Assembly: GCA_000827325.1 (NCBI GenBank) | Contig: KN832875.1 | Coordinates: 1,550,001-1,614,000, forward strand | DNA length: 64,000 nt | Source: Oidiodendron maius Zn | Taxonomy: Eukaryota; Ascomycota; Leotiomycetes; Myxotrichaceae | Direction: 5' to 3' | In this document: positions 1 to 11,817 of the stretch, in pieces | How the letters are laid out: each line of letters opens with the position of its first letter | How positions within the stretch are numbered: the first letter of the stretch is position 1 | Translations under genes and position numbers: made by a program | The notes under the pieces: generated by a model | Seen by the model: the letters and a program-made list of their open reading frames with translations, nothing else | What the model was told of the DNA's origin: nothing | The model's database searches: none

Positions 1-294
1 GCCGCCCAGAAGCTACCGTGCCTGGACGGTCCCCTGCCAAGAGCTGCGCGCTCGGCATGACCGCCGGCCATTTACTTCGGGCAGAGCGACGATCGCCGAG
101 AACAGAAAGAGTACGATGATGGCAATGTGCGATGGCGATGGCACATCAAAATGGACACGATGTATGAGATACGGTCCTGGCGACGGTACGATTCCGTTTA
201 TCCTCTTGCCTCAGCATCAATTTTGTGGAGTGGCTAGACATGCAACGACGTCGTGCGCAATTTTAATCAACATTCTTGCAGATGACTGGCAATC

Positions 295-3200
295 TCACAA
301 TTGGAACCCCTTGCCTTCCCAATCGCACAACCACCGAGTCTGCAACCTCCTCCCCGCAAGACCCTTTACCCCAATGCGGATCTCCTCCCCCGGCACCAGA
401 TCAACGAAATTGTCAGCGAATACCGCGTCCTCGCCCTCCTCGATCGGCACTGAGATAACCACCCCTTTTACTGGGGCGTCGGCGCTGAGCGCCACTACGT
501 CCCCCGCACTCGAGTTCTCCACCTTGACCCTCACTGCAAGGCTCTGCTTGAAGCGCACGAACTTCAACGGTTCAGGCCAGGACACCCAGCGCGCCAGCTG
601 CGCGCCCTCTTCGTCGACCAACCTCGCAGCAATGACGGTCTGCCCTGCGTGCGGAATCTCCAGCTTCGCGAGCTCGTTGCTCTGGTTCGGCTTCAGGCGA
701 ACACTTCTCTTTGTCTCATCCGCCGGCAGCGGGACTTCCTTGCCACTCTCGATATCCCACGCCGACAAGTGCAGCACGGCATCCTGGGCTTCGACCCGCC
801 CGTTGACGGCCCAGATGCCCAGCGCGGATTTCTGCGCGCGGTAGCCCATCGTGATGTATGGCGGGAGCGAGGTCACCACTCGCTCCATGCCGACGACTAT
901 CGGAGCCAGCGCGCGCTGGGTGATGTAGAACGACGGCTTGCGGTGCAGGTCCACGTCGACCAGTGCCCAGGACGTGCCGGGCCAGATGTCATTGAGTTGC
1001 CAAACCAGGATGCCCGAGCAGTTCTCTTCGCCTATAAAAGAATAAGTTTTTCTGCTTTGCGTGTTTCGGTCTCTGGTAGCTGAGCTTACCTGGGCCGCGG
1101 AACTCCCTCCGCCAGTGGTTATAAGCGTAACTCATAGCTTCGGCTTGGAGGAACTGTGTGCAGTACACGAAGTCCTTCAGCGGGTTGAGGCGGAACCGGA
1201 AGTTCTCGCCGGCGTATAGGGGGTACCGACGCTCGTGCCCGGGTCCTTTGTCGTGCGCGTCGAACGTGAGAGACTGCCAATGGCGTTCCTTAGGGTCGGT
1301 GACTAGGTGTCGAGTTAGAACAAAATTCATACACTGTTTAGCCTCTCAGGGTATACGTACTGGCCTTGTGCAGAGTGCGCAGGTCAGGGGCAGATTCGAA
1401 CCCGAATTCAGAGACGAAGCGGGAGGTATAGCCTTTGTAGTCTTGGTAAGGCGACATCTTGCCATGCCATACTACAATATATCAGCGCGATTGATAAAAC
1501 ACTAACCATAGGGAAGGGCTAACCATCCCAAATATGCGTGTCTCCTATAGTGAGATCATTCGAGGTCTTGCCTCCATATGGACTGCTTCTCCAGTATGGC
1601 ACGTCTCCAGCGAGTCGCTCGCAGATCTCAGGTTGCACTCGTTCATAGATCTCTCGAGCTGGGAATTGCGTTTTGTCCCAAGGCCCTTTCTGGTCCTCAG
1701 GATCATACTCCCAACCCCATCTTTCAGCGAGCATGTAGTCCTCGTTGTTGCCAGCCCATATCACTAGACCTAGAGACAGGATTAGCAGAGATTGCTAGAG
1801 TTGAGGACCTTATTTGAATTTGAAGAAAACGCCCGAAAGGGTGTAAATCTGGAGAATACTTACTGGCATGATGACCAACTCTTTTAATATGCCCTTCGTC
1901 TTCCTCTTTCACCGCAGCGATGAAGTCAGGAGAAGCTGGATAGTCGCCACAAGCGAACAGGAAGTCCTGCCACACGAGGATGCCCTCTCGGTCACAGATC
2001 TCATAGAAATGATCTGATTCGACAATGCCGCCTCCCCAGACTCGGATCTGTCGTTCTATTAGCATTCTATCGTCACAACGAGATATCCGTATCTCCTCTA
2101 CATAGACAAAGGAAATAGAAAGTATACCATGCTCTGATTCCCTCCCTTCGCTGCCATTAGCCAGTCCTCATACCTCTCCCTCGTCATACGCGGGAGCATG
2201 AAGTCCCCCGGGATCCAGCAAGCTCCTCCCCCAAACACGCGAATGTTATTGATCTCGAACACGAATGCCGTACCTGGAGTGCCCTTGAGCTCGTGCTGCA
2301 GCAATCTAAGCCTTCGCAACCCGATCTTCCGCGTCTGCACATCTTGCCCGGCAACTGTAGCCGATATTGTGTATAGTGGGGACGAGCCGTAGAGGAAAGG
2401 ATACCAGAGTTGTATGTCCTTCTCGACTGATACCGTGCCTTCAAACGCACCCTTTTCAGAAACGGGGCGGGATTCCTCGAGCACGGTCTTGCCGTTGGGA
2501 TCAACGAGCTTAATGAGGATGGTTTTGGCCTCACCATCGACGACGCCGGTGATCTTGAGGTCAGCGTGCTGGAGGTTTTCGGAGACCTGCTGCCGCACAA
2601 GGAACTCGGAGATGCGGGTAGAGTATGTCTCAAGCCATATATCCTTCCAGGGCCCGCTGGTGTTGACTGCAGGACCCCAGTCCCAGCCCCAGTGGTACTG
2701 CGCTTTGCGGACGAAGAGCCGCTCGGGGCCGCCTGTTTTGTGAGTTAGATAATGTCTCTTCAACAATGGAAAGAGTTTCAAATTCCCCTAAAATACTTCC
2801 ATCTTGCAAACCAGCAAGAAAATCAAAACTGTGAGACGAAGGAACTTTTCAAAATATCCTCCAAGTTAACGATTGGTAAGAAAGGAAAGGGAATACAAAC
2901 CAAAGTGCACATCCGTCCCGTTCCCTTTATACCCAATCCTCTTCATCTCCTTCCTCCCCCACTCGGGAGCATTACTAAATCTCAACTCCAGCTCGTTTTC
3001 TCCCTCTTCCTCGGGTTTCTTGATAGTATCCGTGACGTCAACATGGTGTGCCAAATGCATGTTCTTTGATTCTAGGATCAACTTCCCGTTGAGGAAGACG
3101 GAGACAATAGTATCGAGGCCGTCGAAGATGAGGGCTACGCGGGGTGAGGAGGTGGAGGGAGAAGGGAAGGATGTTCTGTATGTCCAGTTTGCATCATTTA

Positions 3201-3478
3201 CCCTGAATCAGAGAGGTTAGATATTTGCAGGGGAATTTGGATTTGTTTTACAAAGGACGGAGGGCCAATTGTGAGGCTGCAGCGCAGACGAACCATAGTG
3301 TCTCCAACTCATTGCAGTCGATATACGGATCTTTGATCAGGCCATGGTGGAGCAGATCGATGTGTGCGACCGTGGGGAACTGGGCAACGGGAAGGAAGGA
3401 GGATGCGGCGCCGTTGTTCAAGGAGGTGGACTGCTTGAAGTGCCAGCCTGTGTTTATGGGGGTTCTCTTGAGCTCCAT
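295..3478 (-). CDS. mndB: GH2 beta-mannosidase, intracellular (MndB) type
   Basis: Hydrolyses terminal beta-1,4-mannose residues from manno-oligosaccharides or N-glycan cores. Reading begins at MELKRTPINTGWHF (ATG at 3478) and runs through about seven exons to the stop at 295. The order is an N-terminal sugar-binding beta domain, an immunoglobulin-like domain, the catalytic barrel and a C-terminal beta domain, as in GH2. The acid/base Glu lies in WAGNNED near 1750. The nucleophile Glu lies in FVSEFGFES near 1405, on an exon that follows a short intron. WGWDWGPAV, typical of GH2 mannosidases, is encoded near 2685. No signal peptide is visible, which favours the intracellular B type over the secreted A type; this is an inference. 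Exon junctions near 1080, 1490, 1765, 1860, 2065-2130, 2740-2870 and 3200-3290 were placed approximately. Family assignment is firm; exact exon ends are not. Confidence 0.9.
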
Positions 3479-5153
3479 TGTGGGAGTGTGCTCTTAGGGA
3501 CGGAGCTCTCTTGTGTGGGAGAGATTGCTATATAGGTACCCGTAAGTCTTCTTAGAGGATATGAAAGAGGAGGGTGTAGAGAGGGACTTTGAAACTGAAA
3601 TACAAATAGAAGAATAGAAGGAGAATACGTAAAATGTCAATTGATATGTACCCCCACGGCCACCCATACCATCCCATCCCCTGGCGGGGTTAAGCTACCC
3701 CACCATCGAAGATCTAGATGTACTACAGAGAGTGGGAGAACGAGCATGCCAGCATCAGGGGCTGCTAAGTACTTGGAGCTGACCGCTTGGCCTTCGAAAC
3801 GGAGCGCGCTCTTCTGTTATCCCGAGCGGCCGAAGAGGGAAAGGCTTGCCCAGCTTGGTTAGTATTCCGCTTAATTGGATCACTATTTACTGTAAGATGA
3901 GAGGTATGGTGAGATTACATTATCCTGGAGAGGACTGTTTAGACGCCCGATGGCTGTCTAAAAGGGTGGGATTGAGGGGGCGTTTGTTTTCGATAAGTGG
4001 CCGAGATCACGTGCTACATTCAATCTGCAACTTTCCTTTCAGTGGGATCGCCAGTCGACGGCTCTCATATTTTATATGCTGAGGAGTAGGTACATCATAA
4101 TCAATGGAGAACATAGACGCGAGTTGCTCTTGCCACCTGAGCGTCGCAGAAAGGCTCGCACAAAGGCTCTGCCCTGTGTATAAATACAATGACGCCAAGC
4201 AATGACGATCGTTTTTGGATATATCATGACGCCTAGAAGCTCAAATGTAACTTTGATGATGGCGACAGTCAAGTCCAGGCGCACCTTTCTATGTAGAGGC
4301 ATAGTGCCTTCGGTACAAACCTGGTCTATGGAGTATCTTTACGTCAATTGTCTCTTTATCTGCTAAGGTCGGATTATCAAGACGGAATGAAGTTATTTCA
4401 TTCGTTTGGTTCTTGAAACAATAATCTTCTGCTCACCGAAGAAACATCTTAGTTGCTGAGTCTCTGAGAAAGAATGAATATTTTTCTTGAAGTGAACTAT
4501 CTGCTCAGGCGTTTCTTTGGGTTTATCTAACAGCCCACGATCACTCTCCTACCCCCTTCATAGGAAAGTTTAGTTCGCTCTAAGCAGTTAGCTCATCATT
4601 TGCTTCACTTAGCGGTGCTTCCAATTTGAACTGGAGACAATATTTAGTCTGGAAGTCTGGTGGCTTTGGACCCCTACTTGTACCTAGATTTCCTTCCGCG
4701 AAGACCATTCTCCTCACTCAACATTATCCCACAAATCTCTCCTACAGCTGCCGCATTGTCAGATCACCCCATTGGCATATCCATTTACTCTTGTCCAGGC
4801 AATCCTCGTTATGCTCTATCGCGGACTCTTAAATGTCTTTTCAACGGGCTGTGAGCACTGATAAGGTTTTCCCGCTCCGGGATATTCAGTTCCTATATTC
4901 CCTTTAAATTCTCCACCAACCCTGCCCTTCACCCGTATTCCACACTCTGGCAAGAAGATATCGCCTTAGTTGACTCACTGCTAACCACTCTCACCCTAGC
5001 AAGGTACTGGTAAGCGATGAGACTGTGGTGTTATTCACTCTTTTTGCACCTTGCCTTTGTCTGCCTCAGAGGCTGCTAATCATCGCCTAACAGGGTTTGC
5101 CTATCGCATACTATTCTGTTCCACCTAGTTCTCTTTCACCCACGGCTCCTACA
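3479..5153. other. intergenic, no gene seen
   Basis: This 1.7 kb gap separates the beta-mannosidase start from the F-box-like gene, so it holds both divergent promoters. Short open frames on either strand show no family motif and no consistent splice structure. The part from about 4860 to 5150 is pyrimidine-rich and directly precedes the F-box gene start. I see no repeat, tRNA or transposon signature. Confidence 0.6.
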
Positions 5154-7451
5154 ATGGGAAAACGAACCAAAGTGAGCAAGAGACGACGAGAAGATCTTGA
5201 CGAGGTAGATCTGGCAACTTTTGCAACTAATTGGCCTAGAGTTAAGAGAAATTGTACGACTGGCCCTAAGAACTACATCGACCTATGCTCCGAGTCAGAG
5301 GATGATGAGAAACAAGAAGATAACATTCCGAGTGGAGGTGCAATGACCTATATCCGAGCCACAGGCAACGAAAAGCGCAAATATGACTATAATGGCGGCG
5401 ATGCGGCTATCGACGAGGGTAGAAGTACCCCTGCCCCTGGCCCTCAAGCACCGGCCGTTCCGAAGTCCAAACATGAGACCAAATCTAATCATAGGATACT
5501 CCGACTCACCCTCAGTCAGTACATGCAGCAAAAGCTTAGAGCTGGCTGCTTGTTCAAAGAGCTTCCATTGGAGGTATGCTGTCTCTTTATCCTATAATCC
5601 ATTATTCCCTCTTCACTATGATTTGCCAGCATTGCTCGTTCTGCATAATCCCTCCTCAGCGCTTTCCTTTTTTTCTTACCATACCTTTAGCTGGCGCATT
5701 GATTCCTTGCTCTCTATCCATTCTATTATGAACATACAACTTTTTCTACTTGGCTTGATTGACTATTCGACTAGCTGCATCTACTAAACCTTCTATAACA
5801 TATGGGCCATACATTATCTGACATTACATCCGCAGATTCATCAATTTGTGGTCGCCTATCTTCCCATGGATCGAGATGTAGCTTCGTATGCTCAAGTATG
5901 CAGAATTGCTGCAGATGCAGTCTCAGGCTTCGTTTGGCGAGTTCGCTATGCCCGCTACTTTGATCTGCCAGAGGGTCTGAACACAGATCAGATTGCAAAG
6001 GACTACAAGATTCTCCGCTCCATTTCTAAGAAGTGGACTTGCTTTGATGAGACTCTCTTGCGGAGAATTCTCCCTCTTCCTATCCAAGTCACCCAGGAGC
6101 AGCGGTTTAACCGCCCGCTTTGCCTTAGCATGTTGAAGAGTTTGATCATCGGTGCGTTTAGTTGCCACATCAAGAAGATAATTACTCATAGAAGACAGGT
6201 TCCAATGCTCGAAAGGATCAGGATGAATATGGCAACGAGTTAATCATTGGTCTGAACCACAATTATATTCGCAAACTGGTAATCAGAGACGAGTGGGACC
6301 CCGCCCAGGATAATGTGCAGTTCATCGATATTCTGAATGCCATTCTCAACACTGATGAGACTGTATCCCCCAAGAGGATTTTATCTGCCGAAGACGAATT
6401 TCTGATGCAGATTATCCAGCTCTCCCTGACTTCGCTAATTCTCGAGCCAAATAATCTCAACAAAGTCCACCATTTTGACTGGCTGCAGGAGATGGTGTAT
6501 GGAGGCCCCTACAACAAATCGCTATTCAAGGGTACATGGATGTGCCAAGTAGATTCCCGTCTATGTCTAGCTACAGTTAACTTCTTTAATTTCCACTTTA
6601 AAAATAGTGGAGAGGGACTTCTTGCGGAGGAGTATTTGGATCTCGAGGCTGCTCAGCTGCCACAGCTTTGGATGGGAAGGCTCAAAGACGAGACGCAGTT
6701 GCTTGGAACTCACTGGAAGGGTGCATATAGTAAGCCAACAATCCGAATCCAAACAATGCTCCTGCTAATATATGCGCAGCATACTTGGACGAACATGATC
6801 TTTCCCGGTTTCGATCTAGATTTACCAGGCGCGGTCTCTATCAGACCATATATATTGACAACTTCGACCCTCTTCAAGTAAGCTGGCGGCTTTAGGGCAT
6901 AGTACTGTGACTGACACTGTCTTTAGGACATCGCCATGTTTTTTGATGAATCTAAATTTCCCTCAAATGCCTGGCCAGAGAGTTTTGAGAAACATCATAC
7001 TACATGGCCGTACCATAGCTCAGTCTTTCCTACAAGGCCCCTACGATATAATAGAGGTGCCGAAGTAGAGCTAAAGCAGTATCCATTGAAGTCATTCTTC
7101 GGCACCTCGAGAGGAGAGAGAGATGCTCATTTCTACGGGCGCATACACGCTGTACCACCGCAAGGAGGTATCCCCGGCTTCCAACGTATCACCTTTCTCA
7201 AATTCTTCCTTGTTGGTGGAGAGTATGACACTGGTTCAGTTTGGGCATACGAGGGTTGCGTCCTGCCAGGCAATCGTGTCATAGTTGGAAGATGGTGGTG
7301 GATTACTGATGAGGACATCGGAGTCAAGGATATTGCATCTGGCCCATTTATACTCTGGAATGTCGATGAAAGCTACGCCGATCCGCCTATTGACAAAGAA
7401 GAGTCGATCGAATTTCTTAGAAAGCTGAGAGACGTCGGAGTCGGAGTTTGA
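5154..7451 (+). CDS. large F-box-like domain protein, fungal orphan type
   Basis: Five exons join in phase (5154-5573, 5836-6151, 6199-6720, 6780-6877, 6927-7451) to give about 626 residues. The ATG at 5154 (MGKRTKVSKRRRED) is chosen because a basic, nuclear-signal-like stretch follows directly. An acidic, serine-rich linker (SESEDDEKQED) leads to an F-box-like helix pair crossing the first intron: LFKELPLE, then IHQFVVAYLPMDRD. The rest is a long alpha/beta region with no motif I can name, ending in a tryptophan-rich segment (VGRWWWITDED). F-box proteins usually recruit substrates to SCF ubiquitin ligases, but here only the F-box-like start supports that role. Proteins of this shape are common and variable in Pezizomycotina. 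The gene structure is well supported; the function is not. Confidence 0.72.
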
Positions 7452-8269
7452 CAACAGGGAGGGATTGTTTGAACTACGATTGATAGCACTACATCTCTGT
7501 CGTCGGTATAGCTCTCCTTCTATCTTGATATTCGATATATCTCTATGCCTCAAGAAACGATGCGAAGACCAGCTCCTGAAAGATATTCTAATCTCGGACA
7601 CATTTCCCCCAAATTTGGCTTTTCCTTGTTCCTAATTCCTGCACATTTCCAGCATAGACAAATATGCATGAGACAGACTGACGCAAGTTTACGGCTCTGG
7701 AGTCCGCTTGACTATCATTTTTAATAAATTTCTCTTGCGGTGGGATTTTACATCTTGGTGAGAGATACCAGAAATGTCTCTAGAGGAGTCAAAATGGAAG
7801 GATGGATTACGGCTGGATCAGAACCATCTGCAGGCATCTAAATTAGTTTTCTGACTTACTCCTTGGGGATTGGTCGCGTTGGACAGAACCCGAGCAAGTG
7901 AAACGAAGCTCATGAAATGAAATTCACGAAGTGAAGCCCACAACTTGAAACTTATGGCCCGACGATGATTTTACCTAGAATCAGATAGCAAATTGAATGC
8001 GTCTATTTAACTACTTGGTCTTACTTCTGCAGCCAGCTCAATTCAAGGGTTAACTTTCCTCCAGAGAAGCACGAGATCTTCTCTTTCTAACCTCGTAAGT
8101 TAATCAATGCGACATTGAAAGTGTCCGAGGACCATTAGTATTCCGCATTATTGAAAGTCTTGCGCTAAGCATGGTTTTATTTCCGTCTGGATTTGCCAAA
8201 ATGCCAAGGGCATACAGCTACCTCGGACCATTTCTCCAAAAACACCACGCAGCGAGGCTCAAACGGTAT
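7452..8269. other. intergenic, convergent 3' region
   Basis: This 0.8 kb stretch lies between the converging F-box-like and SEC13 genes. It is moderately AT-rich with no coding signal. Around 7890-7960 the sequence has several short near-repeats of gaaatgaa/gtgaagc type, but nothing that defines an element. Confidence 0.5.
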
Positions 8270-9525
8270 CTATTCCTCGATATTCTTGACGCACTCCCAC
8301 TCGCCCCGTAGATTTTCTTTCCAGAGGGATACCTTGTTGTCGCCTGCTGAGACAGCAAGTACGTTGCCACTCAACGACCAGCTCACGCGCCAGACAACGG
8401 TCTCGAAGGGAAGGATTTTGCTGCTCCTGTAGCAGTTCAGGTTAGTATTGCTCAGCAAATCATAGTGGCGAGAGGGGCTTGAAGGAACGTTCACATACCA
8501 AACGGTCGGATTAGATGGATCGCTCGTCCAAATTCTTACGGTCTTGTCCTGACTTGCACTTGCGACATAACTCCTCTGCAATACGCTCGGACTCCACGCC
8601 ACATCTCTCACCCAGTCGCCGTGTCCTACCAATGGTTTCCCCTCCTGTTTGTAGCTCTGCGTTGCCGGATCCCACGCCCAGAACTTGACTAAGTTATCTG
8701 ATCCGCCAGTAACGAATCTCCTCTGGCCGCCTGCACTCTGTCCTCCGGCAGTAGAAACTAGAGAGCCCGCGCTCGTAGACGGCGCCCAGCTAACACTATT
8801 GACTCCGATGCCATGGGCCTGGAAGATCTTGTGATCCATGCTGTTGTCTTTGAACTCAAGAACGGACACGTTTCCATCTGAGGAGGCGCAGGCAAGCAGG
8901 CAGCCAGACTCGTGAGGCGCCCACGAGAGAGTATTCACGGAAGCGGTGTGTAGTGCAAAATCGTAAATTCGAGTCCATTGTGAGTTAGTCTCGCGCCAGA
9001 TGAAGACTTTGCCATCGTATGAGGCGCTTGCGAGGATATTGCCGTACTTAGGGTGAGCCCATGAGACGGACCAGACAGCTCCTTCGTGGCTGCGGGGTAA
9101 GAAGATTAGCTGGTTGTTTGAGATTGAGAGATAGAACATGTTGGACATGGTGTCAAATAAGGAAATAGGTGTGAGCAGTGATCTATTTCGGCGGGAACTC
9201 TGAATGAGGGGAAAGGATGCATACCCTTTTAGAGTCTCGGTCAGACGGTGTGTTTCTCCCTCTACTTCGAAGATCTTGACTGTGCGATCCGACGAGCAAG
9301 TCGCCAGGCGACGGCCGTAGTAATCGAGGACTGCATCATGCTATAGAACGTGAATCAGCCAAAGTCTTCAGATGCGCGGCTGCATTGACAGATTAGAGGA
9401 ACATCATGGTCTTCAAAGTGTGCCAATTTGCCAAGATGCGCTGCAACGAAATAATAATTTCTAGGATACAAGAGTAGACTTACAATCATGTCATCATGAC
9501 CCGAGTTTGAAATAACTTGCGCCAT
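8270..9525 (-). CDS. SEC13: SEC13, WD40 subunit of COPII coat and nuclear pore
   Basis: Four exons (9525-9484, 9340-9225, 9089-8499, 8426-8270) join in phase to 301 residues, the usual length of Sec13. The ATG at 9525 starts [14 protein letters not shown], the typical Sec13 amino end. Six WD repeats follow: examples are [61 protein letters not shown] and [12 protein letters not shown]. The [11 protein letters not shown] and [11 protein letters not shown] strands fit the family. The protein pairs with Sec31 in the outer COPII cage at ER exit sites and with Nup145C/Nup84-complex partners in the nuclear pore. It lies head to head with PEX20, with about 410 bases between the two starts. Identification is very secure. 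Confidence 0.96.
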
Positions 9526-9937
9526 GTTGACACAATTCCTAGTGTTGTAGTTTACCGTTTCTGAAGTTGATCCTGTGGTCCAACGTTGCTGCCAGGCTGT
9601 TGTTTGGCGGTGGCGGAACGGAATAACTATACGCCGGCGAAGAGTGATCAATTGCCTCCCTCGGCTTGATCTCCAAGGTGGTGGAAACACTTCGATTCAC
9701 CCAACTTCAGCCCTCCCGTCTTCTATTATCCGATCTTGTCAATATATGGACAAGGATACCTCACTCCTTTTCTAGTACTCAATACTGCGCCTTGGAGCGT
9801 TTGTATAGCAGTCCTTGCCACATAAAACGTCTCCTTGGGCAACCTCGGCTCAGTTCCCTACATTTGCCTTCGGCTCGATCAATACGAACATCTCCCTCAA
9901 ACATTTGACCAGACGCTCAAGGAGACCGTATCACAGC
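9526..9937. promoter_or_regulatory. shared divergent promoter of SEC13 and PEX20
   Basis: About 410 bases separate the two divergent start codons. The stretch just before the PEX20 ATG is pyrimidine-rich, as is common upstream of fungal starts. No specific operator could be named by eye. Confidence 0.5.
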
Positions 9938-11051
9938 ATGGCGGACGACTTATGCGGGCCATCAAATGCTCTACAGAATTTCCAAAAACACAGCACCGTT
10001 GATCGAACCTTACAACAAGATCGATTCGTTTCCAGACATTCGCCTGCTCAGGTAAGTTCCCCCGCATGGCCAAATATTATCACTCATTTTTGATCTAATC
10101 TTGTAATAGGGCTTCCGATCTTCCCCTGGTCCAAATTCAGGACTCCTAGATCCTGAATTCGAAGCCTTCCAAGCCGGTAAACTCCCTCTGGAGTCTCACA
10201 CGCCCCCCTTCCAGCAGTTCTCTCATACCCCCTCCCCACACCTCCAACCACCTGTCGCAGGTCCTTCAGGATGGGCCGCCGATTTCCAACGCCTGAATAT
10301 CTCCACGCCGCCTCCACAATTCCAACCAACACAACGAAACGCTCTACAACGAGGACATGATGTCGGTGCGTGGCAGCAGGACTTTAGACAACAGCTTCAA
10401 ATGGAGCAGCAAGGAATGGCACATGCACAGATGCTAGACGGGCTCAGCTCCCAGTTCACATCAGTGATGTCGAGGGGAGTAGGAATGCATGTTGGCATGC
10501 AACCGCAATATATGGGAGGCATGGTGAACTCGCAGCTCAGGCAGGAGCAGCAACAGCCTGTCGAGGCATTCGACGACGCGGCATTTGCACAGGCATTTGA
10601 AGATGCAGCAAAGGCCGAAATGGCCGTAGAGGCAGAGCCACAATCCCAGGCACAGGAGCTCAGCCAAACGACTCAAGAGGTGCAGCTCAACGAGTCTGCA
10701 GAACGCTTCATGTCAACCTCTCCTGTCCTGGAAGTCCAGTCCCCCATCCCAGTACAGGTACGTATCGGTGCCGACCTAATCCACAACCCATCCGACTCAC
10801 CCGAACCCCAACCCGAGGACCCAGACGCGCTGGCGCGTACCGCTGGTCAGTTGCTGGAGAGTGTGAGAGGCAACACCAGCCAGAAGTTCCAGAACAGCGA
10901 GTTCCTTCAGTTGATGAGGCAGTTCCGTGACCGGGAGGTTCAGGTCGAGGGCGATAAGATCGTGGAGAGGTCTAAGGCCAGGAATACGGCGGTAGGTGCT
11001 GAGGAGACCATTGGTGGCGGCGTTCCAGAGACGGTCCAGGTGCAGCCATGA
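9938..11051 (+). CDS. PEX20: PEX20, peroxisomal PTS2 import co-receptor
   Basis: Two exons (9938-10051 and 10110-11051) give 351 residues. The amino end MADDLCGPSNAL carries the conserved cysteine near position 6 that is used for ubiquitin-dependent recycling in Pex20/Pex5-type receptors. Two WxxxF-like motifs, WAADF and WQQDF, would bind Pex14/Pex13. The central part is glutamine-rich and disordered. The carboxyl end (FLQLMRQFRDREVQVEG) matches the Pex7-binding region of this family. Pex20 works with Pex7 to bring PTS2 proteins such as thiolase to the peroxisome. The intron is clean (GTAAGT at 10052, TAG ending 10109) and keeps phase. Fungi with Pex20 lack the mammalian Pex5L arrangement, which again points to a filamentous ascomycete. 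Confidence 0.92.
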
Positions 11052-11817
11052 AGACCCTGTACATAAGCATAGACTCCGGTTCTTGCACGCGCAAATAGTT
11101 ATATACCCTCGTTGATGCAAGAAGTCTCTCCACCACATGCATATCTCAACGGTTTTGATATCATGCATATAGGAGAGTTCCCAACTGACATTAGGGACTA
11201 GACCGCCTAGACACTGGAAGGTAGTGATCAGTGGTAAACAGTAATCAAAGCCCATCTTTCCACAAATCCCACTCCACATTCCAACTATGCGTTTAGAGCG
11301 AGTCCTGTCTGCAGGATAGGGCATATCACGTGGTTGTTGCCCTCGGCTCGGCGCATTCCATTGCGAAGGAAATAAGGCACTTTTCCCTGGGGCAGAATAG
11401 CAGCGAGTGATTTTGGCAGCTGAGATGAGATCGGCAATTAAGATGCCCAGTCCTAGGGAGGTTTCCTTGTATCCGAACAGGGCCGATTTTGTCATGCCCA
11501 GCTCCGGGCCAATTGTAACGTTGATACCGTAGGATCGCCCCATTGCAAGCTTTCCAAGGTCATTTATTTTACATACATCGTTGCGGGGAACGCAGGCCTG
11601 GTTGCTGTATGGAGGAAGGAGGGGTAAGTAGACCGCCGTAGTGTAAGTGATTGCTGTACCTGTCCTGAAAGCTCGTGGGGCAGCTCTTGCCCGGAACCAT
11701 TAAATACCACCGGGCGATGGCCATTTCCTCGCCTGGGTGCCTGTGAAGCTGGAAGTCAATACTTCGCTGTGCTGCTTGCGCTGGAACCGTCTGGATATCG
11801 AGCTGATTATCATCATC
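11052..11817. other. intergenic, with a doubtful antisense open frame
   Basis: This gap lies between PEX20 and the GH125 gene. A minus-strand frame with an ATG at 11543 stays open across it and on into PEX20 antisense. It shows no recognisable motif and is rejected as a gene below. The part from 11600 to 11817 should hold the GH125 promoter. Confidence 0.45.

Noticed and set aside
1395-1425. GGGTTCGAATC string, as in a tRNA T-loop
   Set aside because: It lies in the beta-mannosidase exon coding for the nucleophile motif (EFGFES), and no tRNA fold surrounds it.
10797-11543. Minus-strand open frame of 248 codons with ATG at 11543
   Set aside because: More than a third is antisense to PEX20 and the rest shows no motif, composition or splice pattern typical of a gene.
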